A stretch of DNA of 39,811 nucleotides, from positions 1 to 39,811 of the forward strand of contig CAYLMV010000028.1 in assembly GCA_964384415.1 (NCBI GenBank). Direction: 5' to 3'. The DNA is from JAGVPT01 sp964384415 (GTDB taxonomy: Bacteria > Bacteroidota > Ignavibacteria > UBA10030 > UBA8401). Position numbers and translations under genes: made by a program. Positions 24,999 to 31,855 of the stretch are shown piece by piece (the first letter of the stretch is position 1; each line of letters starts with the position of its first letter). Below the pieces are notes generated by a model, which saw only the letters and a program-made list of their open reading frames with translations, made no database searches and was not told the DNA's origin.

Positions 24999-27653
24999 CT
25001 ATTCAATCGCCGCCTGCCAGATATCCGCTTCGGCTTCTTTCTTGATGTAATAAAACGCCCGCTGATCGGAAGACAGGGCATGCGAAGATTCGACGCCGAC
25101 GTTCATGGCATCATCAAGTTCTTTCACCGCATTGGTCTTTCTGTTCAGCAGCAAGATTCTTCCTTTGTAAAAGAACATGACCTTGTTCGTCCCATCGATC
25201 CAGAGAGGGAAACTGCCGTAATCGATCACCTTCTTGATTTCATTGTCGGTCAATGAGTACGTGTAAACTCCGTTAGCAGAACCGTCCGGAAATACTTTTT
25301 GGCCGATGAGCAGCTGGTTGTCCGGGGCAATGTCGGTGACCCCAAGACGACTATTGGTGCCTGGAATATTCGGGATTGCCCGCACGAGGCGCTGCTCCAT
25401 CGGCTTGGTGATGTCGAACACCCACGTTGCACTCATGCTGCCCCCCATAATATTGATCCCGTTGGGAAAGATGTGCGGATTGTTGATGTTGTCATCGCCG
25501 TGGGTCATCTGTTCAAGTCCGCTGCCGTCGAGATTAATCCTCCATAACTCATATTTTCCGCTTCGGTCCGAGTACGAATAGATCGCGTTTCCGTCTTTCG
25601 ACCATCGCACTCCACGATCTTTTGGCCTGTCATTTGTCAGCCGGCGGATATTCGTTCCATCGCTGTTCATCACATAGATGTCTTCCTGGATGCCGGAACT
25701 TGCCGTAGCGATCCGCTTTCCGTCGGGCGAGATGTCGAGCCAATTGTACGTTTTCGAGCCGCTCGTGATCTGCGTTGCGGGGCCGACAAATCGTTCATTG
25801 ACAGGATCGAACCCGATGCGAATGATATTCGCACGCGTCTCTAATGAGGAATAAATGATCTTCTTGCCGTCATGAGAGAGAGTGAGCCACGCGCAATTCG
25901 ATGCCGGGACGGTAACCTGTTCCAGCCCTCCTTTCGTATCGCCCGACTGTTCGTCGATTGGAACGCGCCATACGTTCATGCTGCCGCTTCGGTCGCTCAA
26001 GAAATAGACGTAGCGGCCGTCGGGCGACCATACGGGATTCCAATCGATGGCCGCGTCGTTAGTGATCCGAACTCTATTCTTCCCTTCGGGGTCGATGCTC
26101 CACAAATCCCGCCATCCCGATCCTGTTGGCAATCCCCAATAGACAATCCGCTTTCCATGGGGAGACCATTGGGGTTGAACGCAGTCGCCCGAATCGAGCA
26201 ATGATGCCGCCCCATCCTGGACCGAAACCGTCCACAGCTGGCTTTTCGTCGTTCTTCCGTAGGGGAATTTCACTTCTTCGGTTGCGTAAACGATCATTTT
26301 TCCATCCGGGGACCATTCCGGATTATATCCGCTCTTTGTCAATCTCCGAACCGATTCGCCGGTCGACCCCATCAGATAAATTCCGCCCCCGTCTCTGTCT
26401 GAACAGAACGCGATCTGATCGCCGTTCGGTGAGCAGGCGGGGCAATCGTTTTTCGACTTGGAATCTTTTGTGAGGCTGATTGGATTGCCTCCCCCGATCC
26501 TCTGCAGATAAATATTTGATTCTTCTTTTTCATCTTTTGCGAAGACGACGAAGTTGCCGTCGGGAGAATAGTCCGGTTGAAGTTCTTCGCCCGGCATGTC
26601 GGTGATTTGCGTAACGGTCAACCGAATAGAGGTGTTCGAATTGCTGCCAAAATACATCAGCGCCAGGATGACGGCAATTGAGAGTGCAAACGCACCCTGC
26701 GTTGCACGCTTTGAATTCCAGCGCAACCGGCGAGGGGCCGATGATTGTTCAGTGATTGCCGATGGATGTTGAACGGGCTGAATCCGCGATGCATCATCCA
26801 GCAATGACCGGACCGAGGAAATCCTCGACGTCTGTTTTTTGAGCCGTCGTATATCGACCACCATGTCGATCGCTGTCTGGTATCGCTCGTCGGGATCTTT
26901 TTCGAGCGCCTTCGCAAAGATGTTCATCAACTCGGCAGAGGCGTCGGGAAGATATTTCGTGACCGGTTCGGCCGGTTCATTGACGATGGAATAGACCATC
27001 GCCGCCTGATGCTCGCCGCGAAACGGCATTTTCCCCGTCAGCATTTCGTAAAAGAGAACGCCGAAAGAAAAAATATCGGAACGCGAATCGACTTCTCCCC
27101 CGTTGATCTGCTCCGGCGCCATATATGCCAGGGTGCCGACCGTGCTCGACGTCCGCGTTAATTTGAGCGAGCCCTTCAATTTTGCCAGACCGAAATCCAT
27201 CACCTTGATCTTGTTCTTCGGCGTCACCATTACATTGTCCGCCTTGATGTCGCGATGGATGATGTTCTTGGAATGCGCTTCGTGGAGCGCCTCTCCGATT
27301 TGAATGGCATATTGCGACGCGGTTTCGAGCGAGAGGGGACCTTCGGCAAGTTTTTCGCGGAGGGTCATCCCCTCCATGAATTCCATGACGATGAACTGAC
27401 GCTTTTCACCTGTCGATTCATCCTTTTCTATGGAATAGATCGTGCAGACATTCGGATGATTCAAGAGCGCGGCGGTCTGGGCTTCGCGGAGAAAACGATC
27501 GTTATCCTGCTGCGAGAGATTGTTTTGGTGCGGGAGAAATTTGAGGGCAACGATCCGATGGAGGTCTGTGTCTTCGGCCTTGTAGACGACGCCCATCCCT
27601 CCTTCGCCCAATTTTTCGATTATCTTGTAATGAGAAATAGTTTGTCCGATCAT
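24999..27653 (-). CDS. PknB-type Ser/Thr kinase with TolB/PD40 beta-propeller sensor half (first in the cluster)
   Basis: 884 residues. Complete kinase domain (about 8-270): GEGGMGVVY, Lys38, HRD Asp135, Asn140, DFG Asp153, APE. Membrane helix about 318-337. From about 345 to the end it carries PD40/WD40-like propeller blades with the recurring P-WSPDGK-I-Y/F pattern (DYSPDG, EWSPDG, VWSPDG, ISPDGKRI), the TolB-type fold, in place of the TPR half of its neighbours. Such kinase-TolB fusions are known in Bacteroidota, Acidobacteria and Myxococcota; the ligand is not known. Its ATG is overlapped by the TGA of a 23-codon kinase relic (ATGA), so translation may be coupled to it. It lies first in the four-kinase series, separated by a repeat-filled 256-bp spacer from the next. 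Confidence 0.92.
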   Translation of the reverse strand: MIGQTISHYKIIEKLGEGGMGVVYKAEDTDLHRIVALKFLPHQNNLSQQDNDRFLREAQTAALLNHPNVCTIYSIEKDESTGEKRQFIVMEFMEGMTLREKLAEGPLSLETASQYAIQIGEALHEAHSKNIIHRDIKADNVMVTPKNKIKVMDFGLAKLKGSLKLTRTSSTVGTLAYMAPEQINGGEVDSRSDIFSFGVLFYEMLTGKMPFRGEHQAAMVYSIVNEPAEPVTKYLPDASAELMNIFAKALEKDPDERYQTAIDMVVDIRRLKKQTSRISSVRSLLDDASRIQPVQHPSAITEQSSAPRRLRWNSKRATQGAFALSIAVILALMYFGSNSNTSIRLTVTQITDMPGEELQPDYSPDGNFVVFAKDEKEESNIYLQRIGGGNPISLTKDSKSKNDCPACSPNGDQIAFCSDRDGGGIYLMGSTGESVRRLTKSGYNPEWSPDGKMIVYATEEVKFPYGRTTKSQLWTVSVQDGAASLLDSGDCVQPQWSPHGKRIVYWGLPTGSGWRDLWSIDPEGKNRVRITNDAAIDWNPVWSPDGRYVYFLSDRSGSMNVWRVPIDEQSGDTKGGLEQVTVPASNCAWLTLSHDGKKIIYSSLETRANIIRIGFDPVNERFVGPATQITSGSKTYNWLDISPDGKRIATASSGIQEDIYVMNSDGTNIRRLTNDRPKDRGVRWSKDGNAIYSYSDRSGKYELWRINLDGSGLEQMTHGDDNINNPHIFPNGINIMGGSMSATWVFDITKPMEQRLVRAIPNIPGTNSRLGVTDIAPDNQLLIGQKVFPDGSANGVYTYSLTDNEIKKVIDYGSFPLWIDGTNKVMFFYKGRILLLNRKTNAVKELDDAMNVGVESSHALSSDQRAFYYIKKEAEADIWQAAIE

Positions 27654-27721
27654 GCGTCCCGCCTACCGCTTTCGCCCAACTGCTCCAGGATTTCGTAATG
27701 AAGAATTGTTTTGCCGGTCAC
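27650..27721 (-). pseudogene. 5' relic of a fifth kinase, overlapping the intact kinase start
   Basis: From a GTG at 27721 the minus strand encodes V-TGKTILHYEILEQLGESG, then RRDA and stop. The first 19 residues align without gaps with the common kinase start MIGQTISHYKIIEKLGEGG, and similarity ends inside the glycine loop. AGGAGA (27732-27727) stands 5 bases ahead of the GTG, so the initiation site is intact. The stop TGA (27652-27650) overlaps the ATG of the following kinase as ATGA. I read this as the remains of a deleted paralogue. It could still act as a small translated leader that delivers ribosomes to the next gene. Confidence 0.8.
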
Positions 27722-27726
27722 ACTGC

Positions 27727-28040
27727 TCTCCTCTTGATCACTTTGCTTGTGCTACGAATACACTTGACGATGTCGCTCCTGACGGAGCTTGGATATCCTG
27801 GTATTCCAAACTGCTACAGACATCTCGCGCCTGACGGCGCTCATGCACAACGTCTTTTCTCAAAGAGCCCCGTCAGGTGCACGCTATCATAGAAAACCCG
27901 ATACAATATCATTCCAATCTGCTACAGACATCCCGCGCTTAACGGCGCTCAAGCACGATGTCTCTTCTCACAGAGCCCCGTCAGGGGCTTCCTGTGTGTA
28001 GAATCATAAAAACATCTCACCATGAGCTCCATCGGAGCGA
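27727..28040. repeat. composite repeat block A (leader + two 108-bp units + trailer)
   Basis: A leader (TCTCCTCTTGATCAC to about 27800, with hairpin GCTCC-TGAC-GGAGC at 27775-27788) is followed by units starting ATTCCAA at 27803 and 27911. A trailer (CTGTGTGTAGAATCATAAAAA) ends with hairpin GCTCC-ATC-GGAGC at 28026-28038. Each unit has two hairpins: GCGCC-TGAC-GGCGC type (27827-27840) and GCCCC-GTCA-GGGGC type (27975-27988). Read on the minus strand the leader contains the ribosome-binding site of the kinase relic, so the block is the 5' region of the kinase series. The short ORFs within are artefacts of repetition. Confidence 0.8.
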
Positions 28041-28114
28041 TATCTCACCCGGCACGTATTTGCACAAAATCATTTCGCGTTTCGGCATCGTTAAATGGTC
28101 ATGCTGAATGGAGT

Positions 28115-28694
28115 TCTCCTCTTGATCACTTTGCTTGTGCTACGAATACACTTGACGATGTCGCTCCTGACGGAGCTTGGATATCCTGGTATTCCAAACT
28201 GCTACAAACATCTCGCGCCTGACGGCGCTTGTGCACAGCGTCTTTTCTCGAAGAGCCCCGTCAGGGGCACGCTATCATAGAAAACCCGATACAATATCAT
28301 TCCAANNNNNNNNNNNNNNNNNNNNNNNNNNNNNNNNNNNNNNNNNNNNNNNNNNNNNNNNNNNNNNNNNNNNNNNNNNNNNNNNNNNNNNNNNNNNNNN
28401 NNNNNAAGAGCCCCGTCAGGGGCACGCTATCATAGAAAACCCGATACAATATCATTCCAAACTGCTACAGACATCTCGCGCCTAACGGCGCTCATGCACA
28501 GCGTCTTTTCTCAACGAGCCCCGTCAAGGGCACGCTATTCATAGAAAACGAAATACAATATCATTCCAACCTGCTACAGACATCTCGCGCCTGACGGCGC
28601 TCATGCACAACGTCTTTTCTCAAAGAGCCCCGTCAGGGGCGACCTGTGTGTAGAATCATAAAAAACTCGGACCTTGAGCTCCATCGGAGCGGCA
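28115..28694. repeat. composite repeat block B, interrupted by the assembly gap
   Basis: A second copy of the same structure. The leader at 28115 is 388 bases from the block A leader; units start at 28191, 28299 (into the gap), 28454 and 28563. The trailer and hairpin GCTCC-ATC-GGAGC are at 28678-28690. Unit spacing is 108-109. Next to the leader, on the minus strand, AGGAGA is followed by CATGACCATTTAACG: a start codon with ACC as in the relic, then an immediate stop. This block therefore also looks like the upstream region of a kinase gene that is no longer there. Confidence 0.75.
28306..28405. other. assembly gap of exactly 100 N inside the repeat array
   Basis: The gap falls in the middle of a 108-bp unit. 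Seven bases of the unit precede it and the sequence after it resumes at unit offset 60, so 53 bases (or 53 plus a multiple of about 108) are missing if phase is kept. One hundred N is thus a placeholder, and the true repeat number is unknown. Confidence 0.95.
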
Positions 28695-28715
28695 TGACGC
28701 AAAAATTAATCCACG

Positions 28716-29462
28716 TCAATGCACAAACCACTCGGCGGTCAGGCAACGATACGCCGCCGACCGAAGATCTTCGCTGGAAGCTGACATATGCACATCATTG
28801 CTGTGAGAGATCTTCCAGCGGACAAACGATGGCAGAACCTTGTAGATCGACTCTATCAGCTGATCGATTGACTGGATTCCGGATGACGGCGCTATGTCCA
28901 CGGTTTCATCCCAAAATGAAATGATGTGAAATTTCTGCTTCTGGCGCACCATGACGAGATCGAGAAATCCTTTGTGGAGCCTGTACTTGGGATGAACTTC
29001 CACCGAAAAGATAGACTCGAACGTGGGAATCTGATCCTCGTGGACCGAAAGCGTAAGGATGTGGACCGCAAATGGATTGCCCTTGAGCCTGAATGCTTTG
29101 CCGGAGTCGGCGACAGATTCGTCGAATCGCTCCACCGTCGGCTCAACCTTCAGGGGCGTATACTCGAGAGAAAGGTCTTCCGAAAGTTCCAGCTTCCATT
29201 CGTTGGATTCGAGGAAATAGGGACGAAGTGAATCGACCAATTTCAAATAGAGGCCGCTTTCTTCGTAGTCTGTCGATGCTTTGCGCGATTCCCAGATTGT
29301 CAGAGAGATACATTCCTGCGCATTGGCGGTGTTCTGAAGGAGCGATGCAAAGGCGCATCCCCGAGTCGACCGGAGAGCCGACAGCACCGAACGCGCGTAG
29401 GTCTCCGCGTTCTTCTCCGATTCTTCGGCGTGAATGATGTGAGTGACCATCCTCAGGAACAT
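28716..29462 (-). CDS. protein with two ABM-like (dimeric alpha+beta barrel) domains
   Basis: 248 residues, no signal peptide. Residues about 4-90 resemble an antibiotic-biosynthesis-monooxygenase (ABM) fold: a beta strand at the start (MVTHIIHA), a helix, and the typical strand-helix SLTIWESRKASTDYEESGLYLKLVDSL. A second, weaker copy spans about 128-220 (FAVHILTLSVHEDQIPTF through FHIISFWDE). ABM-fold proteins include small oxygenases, heme-degrading enzymes and many of unknown role; no heme ligand or catalytic residue can be assigned. It follows the phosphatase gene by 42 bp on the same strand with a GAGGTCAGG ribosome-binding region, so the two are probably co-transcribed. Function unknown. 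Confidence 0.6.
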   Translation of the reverse strand: MFLRMVTHIIHAEESEKNAETYARSVLSALRSTRGCAFASLLQNTANAQECISLTIWESRKASTDYEESGLYLKLVDSLRPYFLESNEWKLELSEDLSLEYTPLKVEPTVERFDESVADSGKAFRLKGNPFAVHILTLSVHEDQIPTFESIFSVEVHPKYRLHKGFLDLVMVRQKQKFHIISFWDETVDIAPSSGIQSIDQLIESIYKVLPSFVRWKISHSNDVHMSASSEDLRSAAYRCLTAEWFVH

Positions 29463-29504
29463 CCTGACCTCATGTGAAGTAATGGATGACGACGTTGAGC
29501 GTTG

Positions 29505-30803
29505 TTACTGCACTCGCTTGATCACCATGATGGTGATGTCGTCCGATTGCGGATGAGCGCCGGCGTGGTTTCGGACTTCTTTCACCACCGTATCAATAAT
29601 CTCTTCAGCGGATCGATGCTTCTGCTGGAGGAGGATCGACTGCAGCCGCTCCTCCCCGAATTGCTCCTGGTTGCCGTTCATTGCCTCGCCGATGCCGTCC
29701 GATTGGACGACGAGAAGGTCGCCGATATTGATATCGATCCGTTCGTCTTCATATTCCGCTTGTTGGATGAGTCCCAGCATAAGGCCGCCGGTTTTCAACC
29801 GTTGAATGGAGTTGTCTTTGCCGATGAGAAACGGCCAGTCGTGTCCTGCGTTCGAGTAATGGATGTTGTGATGTTCGATGTCGATGATGCCGTAGAAGAG
29901 AGTGGCAAATTTCTCGGGGCTGGTACTTTCGAACAGAAGTTTATTGGACCTGAGCAAACATTCCGACGGGACCTGCGAAACAAGCGTCTGGCCGCGCAGC
30001 GTCGCCTGAAGGTTTGCCATGAGCAGCGATGCCGGCAGTCCCTTGCCCGAGACATCTCCTAGGCACAACGCCATCCGCCCGTCGCTTTTTGGAATGAAGT
30101 CAAAATAGTCGCCGCCGATGGATTGCGCTGCGATGGTGCGCGCAAAAATATCGTACCCGTGCAAGCCCGGATTGCTCCGCGGAAGAAGATCCCGCTGGAT
30201 CTTAGCCGCGAGCCCGACCTCCTGCTGCATTTTGATGTAGAGCTTTTCCTCTTCGATCAGCCGCGCATTTTCGACGACCTGGGCGGATTGCGCGGCGATG
30301 ATGGCGAGAAGGCGCTGATCGTCCGTGTTGAATGACTGGCTGTCCTTCTTATTGTAGACGGTCAGCACTCCGCGTAGTTCGGATTTGACGATCAGCGGGA
30401 CACAGAGCAGCGTCTTGATATTGTCGTCCCATTGCACTCCACGGAACCTCGCATCGTTCGCAGGATCGTCAACGCTCAATGGTTTCTTGTTCAAATGCAT
30501 CCATCCGATGAGCGCCTGGTGCATGTGGAATGCCGGCGCGCCCGCCGAAGAGACCATCGTGCGAATCAAAGTCTTCATCGATTTCTTTTCATCCTCGACA
30601 AGCGTAATGACGCCCTGTTCTGCGTTGACGGCGCGAAGAGACTTCCGGATCAGCGTCTGCATGATTTCTTCGGCATTCAGCGAAGCGCTGATGGCGCGCG
30701 CAATGTCGTTAAGGATGGATAGTTCTTCTACGGCACGGCGCAATCTGCGTACTTCATCCTGAAGTGCGTCTGCGGATTGCGCGGGGAGCGGTTTCTCAGC
30801 CAT
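29505..30803 (-). CDS. GAF-SpoIIE (RsbU-type PP2C) serine phosphatase
   Basis: 432 residues, cytoplasmic. An N-terminal coiled coil (about 10-35) is followed by a GAF sensor domain (about 38-180). A coiled linker leads to a SpoIIE/PP2C domain (about 195-430). The metal-binding acidic residues of the PP2C fold are present: Asp232 in GGDYFD, Asp250 in LGDVSGKG, Asp369 in QSDGIGE and Asp422 in SDDITIM. RsbU-type enzymes dephosphorylate serine on anti-sigma-factor antagonists (STAS proteins) in partner-switching pathways; no STAS or anti-sigma gene is in this window. Same strand and upstream of the four kinases, it forms a Ser/Thr phospho-signalling neighbourhood. AGAGAAAG precedes the ATG. A direct functional link to the kinases is inference. 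Confidence 0.9.
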   Translation of the reverse strand: MAEKPLPAQSADALQDEVRRLRRAVEELSILNDIARAISASLNAEEIMQTLIRKSLRAVNAEQGVITLVEDEKKSMKTLIRTMVSSAGAPAFHMHQALIGWMHLNKKPLSVDDPANDARFRGVQWDDNIKTLLCVPLIVKSELRGVLTVYNKKDSQSFNTDDQRLLAIIAAQSAQVVENARLIEEEKLYIKMQQEVGLAAKIQRDLLPRSNPGLHGYDIFARTIAAQSIGGDYFDFIPKSDGRMALCLGDVSGKGLPASLLMANLQATLRGQTLVSQVPSECLLRSNKLLFESTSPEKFATLFYGIIDIEHHNIHYSNAGHDWPFLIGKDNSIQRLKTGGLMLGLIQQAEYEDERIDINIGDLLVVQSDGIGEAMNGNQEQFGEERLQSILLQQKHRSAEEIIDTVVKEVRNHAGAHPQSDDITIMVIKRVQ

Positions 30804-31351
30804 TCAATACTTTCTCTTTTTACTTTTGAACAACACGAGAGCATACCTCGGCAGCATTGACGCCCATGGCGGATGCGGCCCTGGCAGCGGGGAAGCAATC
30901 GCGGACAATTCTTGTCTGGATATTTCGATCGTCAAAGTGTTCCAACAACGGGATTTCCAAAGCGGCACATCGTGCCTTTGGACTTATCGGGGGCTGCAGT
31001 GCAGTCATCTCGTCGATAGCGAGCAGTCTCTCGGCCGGCGGAGTTCAATTGCTCCGGACGGTTTCTGATCGTAGACTTCGCGCTTCCTAGAAGAGAAAAG
31101 TACGGAGTGTGTTTCTACAATCTTTCTAAACCGACATTCAGATATTTATGGCGCTTCAATACAGGCGGGATAAGAAAATCGCGGCCGGAATGGACCTTGC
31201 CGCAATTGTCTTCACAGTGCTTAATCCTACAAAATTGCACTGAAAAATACGTTTTCTGTGTATGATTGTCAAGGTCGGGGAAAAACGGGTAGTGCTACAT
31301 CTTGGATGCCCAGATAGAAGGATGCGGGCATGACACTTCTCGGGAAGCGTC
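30804..31351. other. gene-poor region upstream of the phosphatase, no supported gene
   Basis: Small open frames on both strands (30826-31068 plus, 30820-31008 minus, 31156-31353 minus) have no clear ribosome-binding site, motif or recognisable similarity. The first 280 bases have coding-like GC content and could be decayed sequence. The promoter of the phosphatase gene must lie here, but no consensus was recognised. Confidence 0.4.
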
Positions 31352-31376
31352 ATTCCCGAACGTTTTTGTCGGGAAT
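31352..31376. repeat. palindromic intergenic repeat (GTCATTCCCG type)
   Basis: ATTCCCGA, a 9-base loop ACGTTTTTG, then TCGGGAAT, within GTCATTCCCGA...TCGGGAATCTAG. This is the layout of the widespread short dispersed palindromes that start GTCATTCCCG. No coding content. Confidence 0.6.
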
Positions 31377-31455
31377 CTAGCGGTCCGCATCATAAAGAAA
31401 TCAAATTGTACCACTACCGAAAGAGGGTTAGCGCTGAGTCTTGAATTCTATCGTC

Positions 31456-31495
31456 ATTCCGGTCCCGCTTGCACGGGATAGACTCCAGCCGGAAT
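31456..31495. repeat. two-stage imperfect palindrome
   Basis: ATTCCGG-TCCCG-cttgca-CGGGA-(10 bases)-CCGGAAT: an outer 7-bp and an inner 5-bp stem with a 10-base bulge on one side. Preceded by GTC, it appears to be another member of the GTCATTCC palindrome class seen 100 bp to the left. Confidence 0.55.
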
Positions 31496-31547
31496 CGAAG
31501 GAATCGTAAAGATGCTGACTGTTCCCCAAGGGATCTATTTCAGACGT

Positions 31548-31597
31548 CAGTTTGACGGTGGTGCCTAGAGTTAGTTTTGTCAAACTGAGGCACCACC
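31548..31597. repeat. interleaved inverted repeats (A-B-A'-B' order)
   Basis: CAGTTTGAC (31548-31556) is directly followed by GGTGGTGCCT (31557-31566). After 12 bases come GTCAAACTG (31579-31587) and AGGCACCACC (31588-31597). Both pairs are perfect complements, 9 and 10 bp, but the order is crossed, as in an H-type pseudoknot rather than a simple hairpin. CACCCC-GCCA-GGGGTG follows immediately. It lies about 260 bases upstream of the transporter gene at 31856. Confidence 0.7.
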
Positions 31598-31805
31598 CCG
31601 CCAGGGGTGTACCTTGAATTTGATCACTTTTTCGGGTACTATTATCCCTGCATTTTGAATGAATCAGAGGAAAAACGAAGCTGATTGAGGCCTCTGGATT
31701 TCCGGATAGCGGAATGAGAGAGGCTTATCTGTTTCAGCCCGCGCAAGGAAAGCTTCATTTCACGGGAGCGAGGCGAAACGCAAAAGAGGAAGCGCCGCTA
31801 AAAAT

Positions 31806-31827
31806 CTGACCGAGTACTCCCGGTCAG
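31806..31827 (+). promoter_or_regulatory. leader hairpin just upstream of the transporter start
   Basis: CTGACCG, an 8-base loop, CGGTCAG: a perfect 7-bp stem ending 17 bases before the AAGGA ribosome-binding site (31845-31849) of the transporter gene. No T-run follows, so it is not a standard terminator. The preceding leader from about 31655 can form further short stems (AATCAGAGG with CCTCTGGATT). A regulatory leader is possible but no known riboswitch class could be matched. Confidence 0.35.
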
Positions 31828-31855
31828 GTCTCATCCACCAGAAGAAGGATTTTCA

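Noticed and set aside
27652..28485. Short plus-strand ORFs in the 108-bp repeats, some crossing the N gap
   Set aside because: They are created by repeat periodicity and N bases; no initiation signals.
16356..28694. CRISPR array
   Set aside because: Periods are 101 and 108-109 bp with the whole unit repeated, no unique spacers, no cas genes.
30820..31068. Small ORFs on both strands upstream of the phosphatase gene
   Set aside because: Mutually overlapping, no ribosome-binding sites or motifs; at most decayed sequence.
31640..31840. c-di-AMP (ydaO) riboswitch ahead of the KimA-like gene
   Set aside because: Fragments such as CAGCCCGCGCAAGG loosely recall the class, but the conserved core could not be aligned; not reported as a riboswitch.
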